In this document: positions 1-11,559 of the stretch, piece by piece
Layout: the number at the start of each line of letters is the position of its first letter
Numbering within the stretch: the first letter of the stretch is position 1
Source: Voacanga thouarsii
Lineage: Eukaryota > Streptophyta > Magnoliopsida > Gentianales > Apocynaceae
Direction: 5' to 3'
Length of the DNA: 64,000 nt
NCBI GenBank assembly: GCA_026120185.1
Contig: JANUWF010003375.1
Coordinates: 2,623,736-2,687,735, forward strand
Program-made: the position numbers and the translations under genes
The notes under the pieces: model-generated
Told to the model about the DNA's origin: nothing
The model's input: only the letters and a program-made list of their open reading frames with translations
Database searches by the model: none

Positions 1-256
1 GGTGTAAATGACCACTTGGTCATCTTTCCCATTAGGCAGGATTCACACTGAGGCCAACTTTCCAATCTCAATGAGCCCAAAGGCCCATCATGGATTAGCC
101 TCTGAATCCTGGTTGAGTTAATATGACCCAACCTTAGATGCCAAAGGTATGAATCATTGATATTGGTCTTTCTCTTCCTAGTTAAAGGTTCAAACAGAGC
201 GTTATTTGATTGGTTATTAATAGGGTTTAAAAAGAACAGATTACCATACATGTGCC
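1..256 (-). pseudogene. Copia element B, GAG-pre-integrase fragment (continues off the left edge)
   Basis: On the minus strand this translates to the GAG-pre-integrase zinc-binding segment of a Ty1/copia polyprotein. Readable parts include DSYLWHLRLGHIN, HDGPLGSLRL and CESCLMGKMTK, giving the His-x3-His and Cys-x2-Cys ligands of the integrase N-terminal domain. It is the direct continuation of the protease segment that resumes at 2306; the two were one reading region before a solo LTR inserted at 257-2300. The same segment is found in element A (18168-18548) and element C (43676-44401). The rest of the integrase lies outside the window. Identification is firm; it is non-functional because it is interrupted. 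Confidence 0.9.
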
Positions 257-2300
257 TGTTGGATTGTATGCCCTCTTAGACTAGGTTTCTGATGTAAAAT
301 CGAATTATTTAATAGAAGAATTTATTTTCAGAAATTGTTTGTGAATTTACTTTTTGTTTGTGCACGATTTTCATTTGGAACAGACCCATTGTATTTAAAT
401 AAGTGATCCATGTGAATGGTGGTTTTTCACAGTAAGGTATGGATCACGGGTTATTTAACACATAAACATTTGTTCTTAACCTATTGATGAGACTAGGAAC
501 CTCATCATGTTTAGGTTATTATGTTATGAATTCCAAATGGGGAATGGCTTACCTTTAGCCAATGGGTAGTCCACTCACTTCATGACATAAGCGTATTTCG
601 AATACGTAGAACAGGACCTGTAGTAGTGGTTTCTCAAAGTACTATATGGTAGAAACCTAGGCTACTACCGCTACAGCGTGGACTAGTACTGTACGACTTG
701 AGTATGAGTTGGTGGTCTAGCGAAGCTGGAAGCATATACTTTGATTTGCTGTAGTTGAGGTTCTATCATAGGGCTAATATACTTGCGTGTTGGGTATGTG
801 TGACTAGTTAGTTAAGACAGACTTATACAAGATAGTTTCTGCACTATATCACCCATTGTGGTTGTCCAAATGGTCTAAATTATCCAGGGCCCTAGGAAAC
901 ATGACTTGGATGTTTGCTTTAGGGTAGCTCCCTTGGAAAGCGGAAACGCTCCAGGAAGTCGTGAATCATTGGACTAGAAGCCTAAGGATGGTAGATGTCA
1001 TTTAGGGGGGTGTTAGCACACTTCTTCCTCTCTAAATGTACGGTGATGTGTAGAGGGGTATTTTAGTCATTTCACCTGTAGGTCGGAGACTTTGCGAATG
1101 CAGCATTGTCCTTGGGGTCAATATTTCCTTATGGTGATATTAGGAAATATTTAAAATGCAAAATACAACTATTTATATAGCAGGGGTATTTTGGTCATTT
1201 TAGCAACCAAGGCGATGTGTCTTTTTGGTCCTCGGGATAGCCCGTAAGTCCTAACTATTTTTGGGTTGAGGAATTGGTCTCAGTTGAAGAGGATTTTATT
1301 TATTTTATTTTATTTTATTTTATTCAGGAAGTCTAATTTATTATTGGACTGGAATAAAATAAATAAATAAATAAATAAAATAGGAGTTGAGAGAAATTAA
1401 TTATCTAGTTTATTTGGTTAATTAATTATTCAGGGCCTAGGTCCAGTATGAATAATTAAGAAATTAACCTGGGCTTAAACTAGGGGAAATAATTAATGTT
1501 TAATTATTTATTGGGTTATTTATATAGGCCCAAGAAATAAATAATTAAAGATTAATTATTATGGTTCATTTGGGCTCATTAATTATTTATTGGGTTACTT
1601 ATGTAAGCCCAGAAAATAAATAATTAATATTTATTATTTTGGGCCTTTTGGATCCAAGAAAAATAATAAATATTTATCTGGCCTAATAGCTTGGACCTTA
1701 GGGTTTTTTCCAGATACGGTTAAGAGGAGTTTAAGGTTATGCCAAACTGTTTCTCAGGATAACATCCGGGTGTTTTGAAATCCCGGGGAGATGTTTATCA
1801 AAGATTGAGAGACCTAGTTTAGGCCAAATATAAATAACTCTTTGAAAAGGAAAAACCCTAATTTTTTTTCCCTAGCCTTACACACTCACGTCACTCTCTC
1901 TCTCTGGGAACTCTCGTTTTTCCCTCTCCCTTCCTCTGTGGTTTCTTCTTGTTCTTTGCTAATCAATAGCGAAAGAACTAAGGAGTTTTGAGATCGTTCC
2001 TCTTCACCATAGTGTTCACCAACTAGAGGTTAGGCTGAGGAATATCCCGAGAGCTAGAGAGCTAAGCGTTAATGCAAACAAGGCGGAGTAGAAGGCTAGC
2101 GGGTGTTCAACCGGAAGCTCCTTCAAGTGGACAAAGCGAGGCGATTCCAGTCGTTCAATCCGCTCTTACTCAACCTAGAAGGGTTAAGGAGCGCAAATGT
2201 ATGATCTTCACGCTTCTGCATGGCCTTTATGGCTCGCGTTTAATTTTTCTCTCTGTTTTTTTTTTCGTCCATGGCTCCCCTGTTTCTGCGTTTTCCATCA
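257..2300 (+). mobile_element. Solo LTR of copia A/B family, nested in element B, TSD GTGCC
   Basis: The element begins TGTTGGATTGTATGCCC and ends CCATCA. It is flanked by a perfect 5-bp target-site duplication, GTGCC, at 252-256 and 2301-2305. Joining the flanks restores the order seen at the homologous site in element A (around 18370), which proves insertion. Its first 250 bp match the reverse complement of the LTR at 5257-7297 at roughly 95 percent by eye. The last 100 bp are more diverged. There is no PBS or internal region, so this is a solo LTR left by LTR-LTR recombination. The interior holds (TTTTA)n and (AAAT)n tracts at about 1293-1323 and 1353-1380, which could pair as a hairpin, followed by several inverted ATTAATTATTTATT-type words. 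Confidence 0.93.
1829..1836 (+). promoter_or_regulatory. Candidate TATA box of the solo LTR
   Basis: TATAAATA sits about 470 bp from the LTR end, after the AT-rich upstream block and before a pyrimidine-rich CTCTCTCTCT stretch (1895-1905). This is the usual layout of an LTR core promoter followed by R. It points rightward, so transcripts would run into the antisense of element B gag. Position and motif only; no transcript evidence. Confidence 0.5.
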
Positions 2301-2305
2301 GTGCC

Positions 2306-2633
2306 CAGTACATAAAATTTCTCCATCTCTACTGATAGAAATACCAGAATGGAAAGATACAGAATATCCTTGATTAATAAGTTTTGCAACTGAAATCAAA
2401 TTCTGACGGAAACTAGGTACATATAAAATATCCTTTAAAACCACTATCTTATTACAATAAAAAATAAGATCCAGCTCTCCCACTGCAAGGGCCCAGACTT
2501 GTGCTCCATTACCCACTCGAAGCCTATGTTCGCCCTTCTTGAGTCTTCTTATCTTTCTAAACCCCTGCAAGGAGTTACAGATATGATCAGTGGCTCCTGA
2601 ATCAACAATCCAAGTGGAAGTTGATCCTACCAT
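2306..2633 (-). pseudogene. Copia element B protease, C-terminally interrupted
   Basis: This is a retroviral-type aspartic protease segment of a copia polyprotein. The active-site motif reads WIVDSGATDHICN near the start, with the catalytic Asp-Ser-Gly intact. It is followed by LRVGNGAQVWALAVGELDL, ILYVPSFRQNLISVAKL and ISRDGEILCTGH, the standard plant copia protease-to-GAG-pre-integrase sequence. It is out of frame with the upstream gag zinc knuckle because of a 1-nt indel near 2640. It is cut at its 3' end by the solo LTR at 257-2300 and resumes at 256. Very similar sequence occurs in elements A and C. Confidence 0.92.
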
Positions 2634-2644
2634 TGATATGGACT

Positions 2645-3397
2645 CTAATAGTAAACATTACCTATGGGGTTTTTCTTGGCCTGAAGATCAGGACACTCTT
2701 TTTTCCAGTGTCCCGTCTTCCCACATTTGAAGCACTTGCCCTTTGGTTTGTCCTTGGGCTGGGTCTTGGGCTGGGCTACTGCATTTCCCTTCTTCCTCTT
2801 GAACTTTCTGGGTTTAGGCCCAGTTCTTGAGGAAGAAGCCTTAGCAATCATGGACTTTGACTACGGCTTCATGACCTTCTCCGCCATCTGGAGCTCCTTC
2901 ATAAGTTCAGTTAAACTCATGTTCAACTTGTTCATGTTATAGTTTAACTTGAACTGAGTGAAAGAGCCCGGTAGAGATTCGAGAACTATGTCCACTTGGC
3001 TCTCGGGGTCAATGACAGCCCCTAAGATTTCCGCCTCCTCGAAAGCAGCAGTCATTTTGAGCATATACTCTCGGATTGATGCTCCCTCAGCCATCTTAGT
3101 GTTCACAATAGTTCGAAGAGCCTCCTGCCTTGCGGGCCGGCTCTTGACTGCGAACATAGTTGCCAATGATTGACTTATGTCATATGCAGAAGCCATGTGC
3201 TCGTGTTTTGATTGGAGCACATTAAACATGGAAGCTAACATATAGCAACGTGCCATTTCGTCAGCTTTCTTCCACACCTTTTCAGCCTCTCGCTCTTCAG
3301 CGGTGGAACCTTCCCTGATAATAGGGCAGGTTTCGTAAAGGACATACTTATACTCCTCAGCTGTGAGTATTATGTCCAGGTTCCTTTTCCAGTCCAT
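2645..3397 (-). pseudogene. Copia element B gag with CCHC zinc knuckle, one in-frame stop
   Basis: This is a capsid/nucleocapsid gag of the plant Ty1/copia UBN2 type. It opens MDWKRNLDIILTAEEYKYVL and includes the conserved stretches MLASMFNVLQSKHEHM, ESLPGSFTQFKLNYNMNKL and LTELMKELQMAE. After a stop (TAG at 2861-2863) the frame continues into a basic linker and the zinc knuckle CFKCGKTGHWKKEC (C-x2-C-x4-H-x4-C). Upstream of 3397 the usual start of gag is lost to a 1-nt deletion, so the true initiation codon cannot be fixed. The upstream leader ends at the PBS at 5240-5253. Non-functional, but only lightly damaged compared with the other gags here. Confidence 0.92.
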
Positions 3398-5239
3398 TAG
3401 TTTGGACCCGTTAACTTATTCTCCCTGAGAATAACGGCCAATGGACTAAAAGAACCTCCCACCATTTCTGAAAATCGAAAAATAAAAGAAAGAATTTAGT
3501 TTGTGAGAACAAAATAAAATTTGTGCATTGAAAATAATTTGGCTCTTAGGAAAACTGACATAGCTTCTTGGGAAGATTAACAGTTTCCTAAGCTAAGTGT
3601 ATTAACCACCACAAATTAATTTCTCTTCTAGGTAATGGTCTAGAGAATAACTCCATCGTGAGATGGCCGTTTCCTCTCATTTCCTATGGACATACCTCGC
3701 ACTATAACCTCCAACGTGGGCTAGCCGATCATAGTACGTGCCCTGGGTTATTAATTACATCCTTCCATTAGATCTAGATCCTTGTGGTATCCCCATCCTA
3801 TACGGGTTCACTCCCAAGGTGACGCGAGGGGACCCACGATCTCTAATGAGGACCGTGATGGAAGCCGTGGGGCCGTTGGAACTCCTCTCCCACTTAGTCT
3901 TTTAAAATAAAGGTTTTCTGGAAAATATCCTTTTGAAATTTCCATTAAGTTTTTCCTTAACTCAAAAATAAAATATCTAAGTCCAATAAAATCTCTATGT
4001 CAAGGCTTATATCCTATGAGAGATTTTCTCCATAGACTAATTTTATTTAAGTTAAAACTTAATGATTTCAAAAAATTTTCAATTAAAACTTTCTAGAGAC
4101 TTTGGTCTCAAGTTTATTTGACAAAATAATTTTTCTAGTCCAAAACAAAACAAAATGGCTCTCCATTTTAATTTACAAAAATATCTAAATCCAATATATT
4201 TTCTATGTCAAGGATTAAATCATTTGAGAAAATATTCAAGGATTAATTTTTGTACCAATTAAAATAACCATTTAATTTTTGAAGAAAAATATTTTTCTTG
4301 TCAAAAATGTTCCCAAAGACTTTGGTCTTTGGGAAAAAGCACACATAGGTACATAAAAAAAATAGCATGCTCAAAACAATAAACGTTTTCATGCTTTTCT
4401 ATTTTTTAAACCTAAGTGCCCAAATAATAGAATTAAACACATTAATTAATTAATAATCTTGTTTAATCCTAAAATCCCTTACTAATATTTTTCATGCAAA
4501 TATATTCCAAGAATATAAATATTTCAAAAATATTAACTTCGCCTGGTAGGGGACCCAAAACGAAAAAGGAAAAAAAAATTGTAGAAAAACGCTGGCGGTC
4601 CACTGCACCGCGCCACACCGGATCCGCGCCCGCATGGCCTGCGGTCCACCGCGCCGCATCGGATCCCTCACTGCGCAACCCACGGAGCTACCCACGACCC
4701 ATAACCCGCGATCGTTTCACCTCTGCTGTCGACCCGCGAAGATCCGCGCCTTTATCCGGTTTGCTGACCCGTGCTTCAATTGCAAATTTGCAATTGCAAA
4801 TTTCATGCAATCGGCTCCAATTCTCCCAGCGGCTCGGCTCAACAGCGACCGGCTCTCCTCACAGAAACGCAGCAGCTCGGCTCGTCTCGTGCGGCTTAGG
4901 AACAGTGTCATCTTCTTCGTTTTTTTCTTCTGTCCGCGCGAAAATTTGCAGAGGCTTTTCCCTTCACCTTTTGCTTATTTCTTTGGCTTCTTTGGACATT
5001 TTTAATTACAAAAAACATCCAAAAAAAAAAAAACCACAACCGCCTATACCCATTAAAATTGGGTTTACACGATTAACTAGCAAAGTAAAAAAAAAAAAAA
5101 AAAATTACAGTGATGCCTATGCTTCAACAATGAAGCTCACAGAGATCCTATCGCATACCAAAACAGCGAAGGATCACAGGTATAATCATCTTCTCCATTT
5201 TTATTAACTACCATGCTCCCTATATTGATCAAAAACCAG
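3398..5239 (-). other. Untranslated leader of copia element B with a GC-rich island
   Basis: This is the roughly 1.8-kb region between PBS and gag. It is AT-rich except for a GC-rich island at about 4590-4900, which has repeats of the GGTCCACTGCACCGCGCC type. Homologous leader sequence, with the same landmarks, lies at 19441-21278 in element A. It includes poly-A/T runs at 5020-5033 and 5088-5104. I see no supportable gene. The long plus-strand reading frame across the island (4494-5207) is antisense to the leader and has no recognisable domain. Confidence 0.75.
4778..4797. repeat. Perfect 20-bp palindrome in the leader
   Basis: CAATTGCAAATTTGCAATTG is its own reverse complement. A related but different perfect 20-bp palindrome occurs at the matching place in element A (20800-20819). 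Both sit at the edge of the leader's GC-rich island. Confidence 0.9.
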
Positions 5240-5253
5240 TGGCTCTGATACCA
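5240..5253 (-). other. Primer-binding site of copia element B (initiator-Met tRNA)
   Basis: On the minus strand the sequence is TGGTATCAGAGCCA, the complement of the 3' end of plant initiator-Met tRNA. It lies 3 nt downstream of the LTR end (CTCA at 5257-5260 on the minus strand). This is the expected position for priming minus-strand DNA synthesis. Confidence 0.93.
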
Positions 5254-5256
5254 CAT

Positions 5257-7297
5257 TGAGGGAACCGAAAAACAGAGAGCATGTGCAGTCACGGGAAAAA
5301 AAATTTAGAGAAAAATAAAACCAAGCCTTAGAGGCCACACGGAAGCGTGAAGATCATACCTTTGTACTCATTAACCCTTCTAGGTTGAGTAGGAGCGGAT
5401 TGAACGACTGGAATCGCCTCGCTTTGTCCACTTGAAGAAGCTTCGGTTGAACACCCGCTAGCCTTCTACTTTGCCTTGTTTGCATCAACGCTAAGCTTTC
5501 CAGCTCTCGGAATATTTCTCAGCCTAACCTCTAGTCGGTGAACACTATGGTGAAGAGGAACGGTCTCAATTCTCCTTGGTTCACTTGCTATTGGTTAGCA
5601 AAGAACAAGGAGTAAACCCAGAGGAAGGAGAGAGACGTTGAGAGAGAGAGACTCACGAGAGGCTCTGATAAGTTTAGGAGGATTAGGGTTTTCTTCTACC
5701 AGAGACTAGTTTATTGGTTAGCCAAAAACTAGGTCTCTCATTATCTGATAAACATATCCCTGAGATTTCATATTTCAAAACACCCGGATGTTATCCTGAG
5801 AATCTGTTTGGCCTAACCCTAAACTCTTGTTAATCGTATCTGGAAAAAACTCTAAGGTCCAAGCTATTGGGTCGGAAAAATATTTATTATTTTTCTTGGA
5901 CCCAAAAGGCCCAAAATAATAAACATTAATTATTTATTTCCTGGGTTTATATAAATAACCCAATAAATAATTAATGAGCCCAAATGAACCAAAATAATTA
6001 ATCTTTAATATTTATTTCTTGGGCCTTTATAAATAACCCAATAAATAATTAAACATTAATTATTTCCCCTAATTTAAGCCCAGGTTAATTTCCTAATTAT
6101 TCATACTGGACCTAGGCCCTGAATAATTAATTAACCAATTAAACTAGATAATTAATTTCTCTCAACTCCTATTTTAATTAATTAATTTATTTATTTTATT
6201 CCAGTCCAATAATAAATTAAACTTCCTGAATAAAATTAAATAAAATCAAATAAAATAAAATCCTCTTCAACTGAGGCCAATTCCTCAACCAAAAATTAGT
6301 TAGGACTTACGGGCTATTCCGAGGACCAAAAAGACACATCGCCTTGGTTGCTAAAATGACCAAAATACCCTTGCTATATAACTAGCTGTATTTTGCATTT
6401 TAAATATTTCCTAGTATCACCATAAGGAAATATTGACCCCAAGGACAATGCTGCATTAGCAAAGTCTCCGACCTACAGGTGAAATGACTAAAATACCCCT
6501 CTACACATCGCCGTACATTTAGAGAGGAAGAAGTGTACTAACACCCCTCTAAATGACATCTACCATCCTTAGGCTTCTAGTCCAATGATCCACGACTTCC
6601 TGGAGTATTTCCGCTTTCCAAGGGAGCTACCCTAAAGTAAACATCCAAGTCATGTTTCCCAGGGCCCTAGACATTTTAGACCATTAGGACAACCACAAAG
6701 GGCGATATAGTGCAGAAACTATCTTGTACAAGTCTGTCTTAACTAACTAGTCACGCATACCCAACATGCAAGTATATTGGCCCTACGATAGAACCTCAAC
6801 TATAGCAAATCAAAGTATATGCTTCCAGCTTCGCCAGACCACCAACTCATACTCAAGTCGTAGAGTACTAGTCCACGCTATAGCGATAGTAGTCTAGGTT
6901 TCTACCATATAGTACTTTGAGAAACCACTACTACAGGTCCTGTTCTACGTATTCGAAATACGCTTATGTCATGAAGTGAGTGGACTACCCACTGGCTAAA
7001 GGTAAGCCATTCCCCATTTGGAATTCATAACATAATAACCTAAACATGATGAGATTCCCAGTCTCATTAATAGGTTAAGAATAAAAGTTTATGTGTTAAA
7101 TAACCCGTGATCCATACCTTACTGTGAAAGACCATCATTCACATGAATCACTTATTTAAACACAATGGGTCTGTTCCAAACGAAAATCGTGCGTAAACAA
7201 AAAGTAAATTCACAAACAATTTCTGAAAATAAATTCTTTTATTAAAATATTCGATTTTACATCAGAAATCTAGTCTAAGAGGGCATACAATCCAACA
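5257..7297 (-). mobile_element. Copia LTR shared by elements A and B
   Basis: This 2041-bp LTR reads TGTTGGATTGTATGCCC ... CCCTCA on the minus strand. It has a PBS immediately downstream (5240-5253) and a polypurine tract immediately upstream (7298-7312). It therefore acts both as 3' LTR for internal region A and as 5' LTR for internal region B. It is a same-family but inverted copy of the solo LTR at 257-2300, and a more distant relative of the LTR at 21293-23412. It contains the recurrent block AAATGACCAAAATACCC near 6355. Confidence 0.9.
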
Positions 7298-7312
7298 ATC
7301 TCCCACTTGCAC
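7298..7312 (-). other. Polypurine tract of copia element A
   Basis: The minus strand reads GTGCAAGTGGGAGAT directly before the LTR start TGTTGG. This is the purine-rich plus-strand primer of plant copia elements. The same motif precedes the 3' LTRs at 9633, 30614 and 63934. Confidence 0.88.
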
Positions 7313-7906
7313 TCTAAGACTGGGTAAGTCCATAGGCGCCCACCCTTATGGCATTTAAGTGTCTCTTGAAAACTCTCTCAGCCAAAGGCTTGGTGAATGG
7401 ATCTGCTAGATTATTTTCTGAGGCAATATTGGACAAGAAAAACCATATTTATACCTTCCAATTTTCTGTACACGCATGGTTCATTCTAGTTTTGAATGAA
7501 ATTGTAAGATTTTATAGTCTCGTTAAAACGAATGTTCCATATTCTAGATGCCTGCTTAAGTCCATAAATGGACTTCTTAAGCTTGCAAACCATATGTTCC
7601 TGGCCTTTAGCAATAAAACCTTCTGGTTGGGACATATAGATGTCTTTGTTAAGATGGCCATTAAGAAATGTCCTCTTGACATCTATTTGTCATATCTTGT
7701 AGTCGAAATGACATGCAATGGCAAGGAGGATACGGATGGACTTAAGCATGGCTATTGGGGAAAAGGTTTCATCATAATCGATTCCCTCTTTCTGAGTACA
7801 CCATTTTGCCAAAAACCTAGCTTTGAAAGCTTCCACCTTCTTGTCCACTTCTCTCTTCCTCTTGTATAGCCACTTACACCCAATGGGTTTTATCCCTTCA
7901 GGTGAA
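7313..7906 (-). pseudogene. Copia element A reverse transcriptase/RNase H remnant, internally deleted
   Basis: On the minus strand the start of the RT domain is readable (GIKPIGCKWLYKRKRE, then GIDYDETFSPIAMLKSIRILLAIACH). It continues with DIYMSQPEGF and LKKSIYGLKQASRIWN. It then jumps to the end of RNase H (DPF-type segment, then FKRHLNAIRVGAYGL). The YVDD catalytic box and most of RNase H are missing, so a deletion removed the centre of RT-RNase H. The domain is also split from its 5' half, which lies at 17098-19440, by insertion of element N1. The plus-strand open frame across this stretch is antisense and not a gene. Confidence 0.85.
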
Positions 7907-7911
7907 GTTAC

Positions 7912-9632
7912 TGTTGGGTATCTCAGGCTTGTATCATATATGACGCAATGGAAAATAAAACGAGATACCCTCTCAAGACCCGTCTATGTGTAGAAAACAA
8001 GACATAAAGAGACAAAAGGTAACAACTTTTTACCTTTAGGTGATCTTCTGAAGAACAAAATTTTCTTCTTTGAGTTGAGGCGCGATCCAGCAATCCTCGT
8101 GATCAACCTCCATGTGAGTTGAACGCCTAACCACTATAATCACAGTATGTGATTATCTCTAATAGTAATCCACATAGAGGAATACTCAAGCACCAAAATT
8201 TCTATGCTAGCAGAAACAATAATGGCGGCTAGGGTTCTCTTGTTTTCAGCAAAATGAGAGAGAGAGAGAGAGACGAAGGGAAAAACGTGTGACTTGGCAG
8301 GGGATTTCGTGTATCTCATCAGCTAGGGTTTTCGTGTGTTATATCTACTATATATCACACGAAATTTCCATCCCAAAACTGAGAATTCTAATCCTATTAG
8401 AATTCCCTAATTGTAATTGGAAACATCAAGTTCTCACAATTACAATTTGGGCCACAAATTATTACTAATTATAATTTATCCACAACAACTTCTCTTTCTC
8501 TTAATTAACCCCATTACGTTACCAAATAACATATTGAGTATATAATCCTCCATTGTGTGTGACCTATTAGGGTTCCCAGATAATTGGTAGAGAACATGAA
8601 TTAATCCAAACGTCTTTGAGATTAATAATCTATAATTAATTAGAATTAATCATATTAATTCTAATCAGGATTGGTTTATTAATTCATCAATTAATAAACC
8701 CATATTCCCAGATCATGAGCGGTATCCAGCAACACATCATGACCACTCAAGAGTCCAAGAAGTCAAGTGGCTTGACATGAACCCTTCAATAACAAACTTC
8801 AGTGTAATTAAACTCCTTTCACCATACAATATCTCATTCGGTTTGGAGTACGGAATTAGTGCCAACTCCCTCTAGAAATAATTTTGGCCTGGATACAATT
8901 GTAATTGTACCAAGAATCCACAACTCTAGATGTGTATCAATTGGAACTATTTCCAATACACAATCGCCTTAGCCAAGGACTTTTCGAGTAGTAATTCCTA
9001 TAAGTGGCCATGAGATATTCACCCCTACTATTAGGAGTGGTGAATCCTTTATTGACCCTCTCAACTTCTTTCGTTTACCTCACAATGTATCCAATATCCA
9101 TCCCATAGGCAGCCCTCGATCGAGCTCTAGAGATTAGAATCAAAGGACAAAGCTCAACAAACAAAGTACCTTGGAGATCTCAAGTCTAAGGATACTTACA
9201 CGTTTGCTATATTGAGATTATATCACTGGCACTAAATAGTTATCCATGTGATTATCTCAAAGCTAGGTCATCCAATGAACTTGTTCCATTAACAAGCATC
9301 TATGTGTTAACTTTGAGTATCTCAATACTCACGATTATGAGAACCACCGCTTGATCAAATTAGGAAGCCTAACACATGCTAGTCTTAACGCATTAATGAT
9401 GTCCTGTCTCATTAATACTATGACTAGGGACTATTTAAGTACTAACACCACCCAGTATAGTAGGAATCTTATATCATGATTTTCTTAACATAGTGTTGTA
9501 CTAGGGACTTTATCGAATAGTTATATTACTTAAAGTAAACAAAAGAAATGTAAGATAAATAATGCCATTTATTAAAAGAAAATGTGTCATATACAATGTA
9601 CAAGTGATTGCCTCTAGGGCATAACACTAACA
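7912..9632 (-). repeat. 3' LTR of copia N1
   Basis: This 1721-bp LTR starts TGTTAGTGTTATGCCC and ends ATACCCAACA on the minus strand, keeping canonical TG/CA ends. It is directly preceded by a PPT at 9633-9647. It is colinear with the 5' LTR at 15377-17092. Confidence 0.95.
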
Positions 9633-9647
9633 AACTCCCACTTGCAC
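9633..9647 (-). other. Polypurine tract of copia N1
   Basis: The minus strand reads GTGCAAGTGGGAGTT immediately before the 3' LTR start TGTTAG. Confidence 0.88.
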
Positions 9648-9659
9648 TAGAGCCAATCA

Positions 9660-11542
9660 TTCATGTATCTAATACCGAATGACTCAACATGACAATCATG
9701 TTTCTTTTGAGATAGTGCATTCGTAAGCGGGTCAGCTATGTTCTCATCTGTGGGAACTCTCTATATTTTTACGTCATTCCTATCTATGATCTTCCGGATC
9801 AGATGATAGCGTCGCAGTACGTGTTTGGATTATTGGTGAGACCGCGACTCCTTTACTTATACAATGGCTCCATTGTTGTCACAATACAAAGTTATTGGAC
9901 CAACAACACTAGGAACCACACCCAATTCTGTCACGAACTTCTTGATCCAAACAGCCTCCATAGCTGCTTCAGAAGCAGCTATGTACTCAGCTTCTGTTGT
10001 AGAGTTGGCAATAGTCTCTTGTTTGGAACTTTTTTAACTTATTTCCCCTCCACATAACGTAAACACGTAGCCGGATTGTAATTTAAAATCATATTTGTCA
10101 GATTGCAAGCTGGCATCAGTATACCCATTTATTTTCAAATCACCTTCTTCGTATACTAAAAACATATCCTTAGTCCTTCGTAAGTATTTAAAGATGTTCT
10201 TTACAGTCGCCTAATGACCCTTACCAGGGTCGGATTAGTATCTGCTTGTCAAACTGAGAGTAAAAGATACATCGGGTCTAGTACATATATAGCATACATG
10301 ATAGATCCAACTGCCGAGGCATATGGAATCTTACTCATGTGATCCCTTTCAACTTGTGTCTTAGGAGACATAGACTTTGAAAGGCTTACACCATGTAACA
10401 TGGGTAATAATCCCTTTTTGGATTGATCCATGCTAAACCTCTTTAGCACTTTATCTATGTATGTAGATTGTGAAAGACCAAGCAACTTTTTGGATCTATC
10501 TCTATAGATTCTTATTCTAAGAATATAGGTTGCTTCTCCAAGGTCTTTCATGGAGAATTTTTGGACAACCAAAGTTTAACCGTTTGCAAGACAAGTATAT
10601 CGTTTCCTATTAGCAATATGTCATCTACATAAAGTAGTAAGAAAACGATTGCACTCCCACTAACCTTTTTGTATACACACAAGGCTCATCTATATTTTGA
10701 ATGAAACCAAACTCTTTGATTGTTTCATCAAAATGGATATTCCAACTCCTAGAAGCCTGCTTAAGTCCATAAATGGACATTTGCAGTTTGTACACCTTTG
10801 TGCTATCATTGGATGTGAAACCCTCAGGTTGTGTCATATACACTTCCCCAGTCAGATTTCCATTTAGAAAAGTTGCTTTTACATCCATTTGCTAAATCTC
10901 ATAATCATGATGAGCAGTAATGGCTAGGAGTATCCTGATGGATTTCAATATAGCTACTGGCGAGAAGGTTTCATCATAGTCAATACCATGTTGTTGACGA
11001 TAACTTTTCGCCACTAGTCGTGCTTTATAGGTAACTAATTTACCATCCATATCCGTTTTCTTCTTGAAAACCCACTTGCACCCAATAGGTTTAATTCCTT
11101 TAGGTGGATCAACTAAAGTCCAGGCTTGGTTGTCGTACATGGAATCCATCTCTGACTTTATGGCCTCAAGCCATTTGCCAGATTCTGAACTATTCAGAAC
11201 ATCCTTATAGGTAGTAGGCGCATCTTCATCAATGAGCAATACGTCATTGTGGTCACTAATGAGAAATCCATATCTCTCAAGTGCTACACGTATCCTATTA
11301 GATCTACGAGGTTCTTGTGTATTAGAAGGTTTATCTATTCCCTCAATAGTTGTGGGGTTAGACGGTTGATCCTCGTTTGTTTGATCTTCATGAACTTCAC
11401 TAAATTCAATCTTACTCCCACTGTCCCCTTTGAGCATGTGCTCCTTCTCTAAGAAGACGACATGCTTTGAAACAAACAATTTATTTTTGGAGGGTAGATA
11501 GAAGTAGTATCTGAAAGATTCTTTCGGATATCCTACAAACAA
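9660..11542 (-). pseudogene. Copia N1 reverse transcriptase and RNase H, broken
   Basis: Minus-strand frames give, in order, the integrase tail and linker (FVGYPKESFRYYFYLP ... EPRRSNRIR), then RT. RT motifs include AIKSEMDSMYDNQAWTLVDP, KGIKPIGCKWVFKKK, GIDYDETFSPVA, MDVKATFLNG, VYMTQPEGF and SIYGLKQASRSWN. The YVDD box is encoded around 10620-10640 but is thrown out of frame by an indel. RT then continues as FSMKDLGEATYILRI and LGLSQSTYIDKVLKRF. The RNase H part (about 9660-10240) is readable only in short pieces separated by stops. There are at least four frame breaks, so no reverse transcriptase can be made. Confidence 0.9.
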
Positions 11543-11559
11543 ACACTTGTCAGACTTAC

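Noticed and set aside
4494..5207. 237-codon plus-strand open frame
   Set aside because: It lies antisense in a copia leader, over a GC-rich repeat and poly-A runs, with no recognisable domain; the homologous leader of element A has no such frame.
7348..7869. 173-codon plus-strand open frame
   Set aside because: Antisense to the RT/RNase H remnant of element A; the minus-strand translation gives clear copia motifs.
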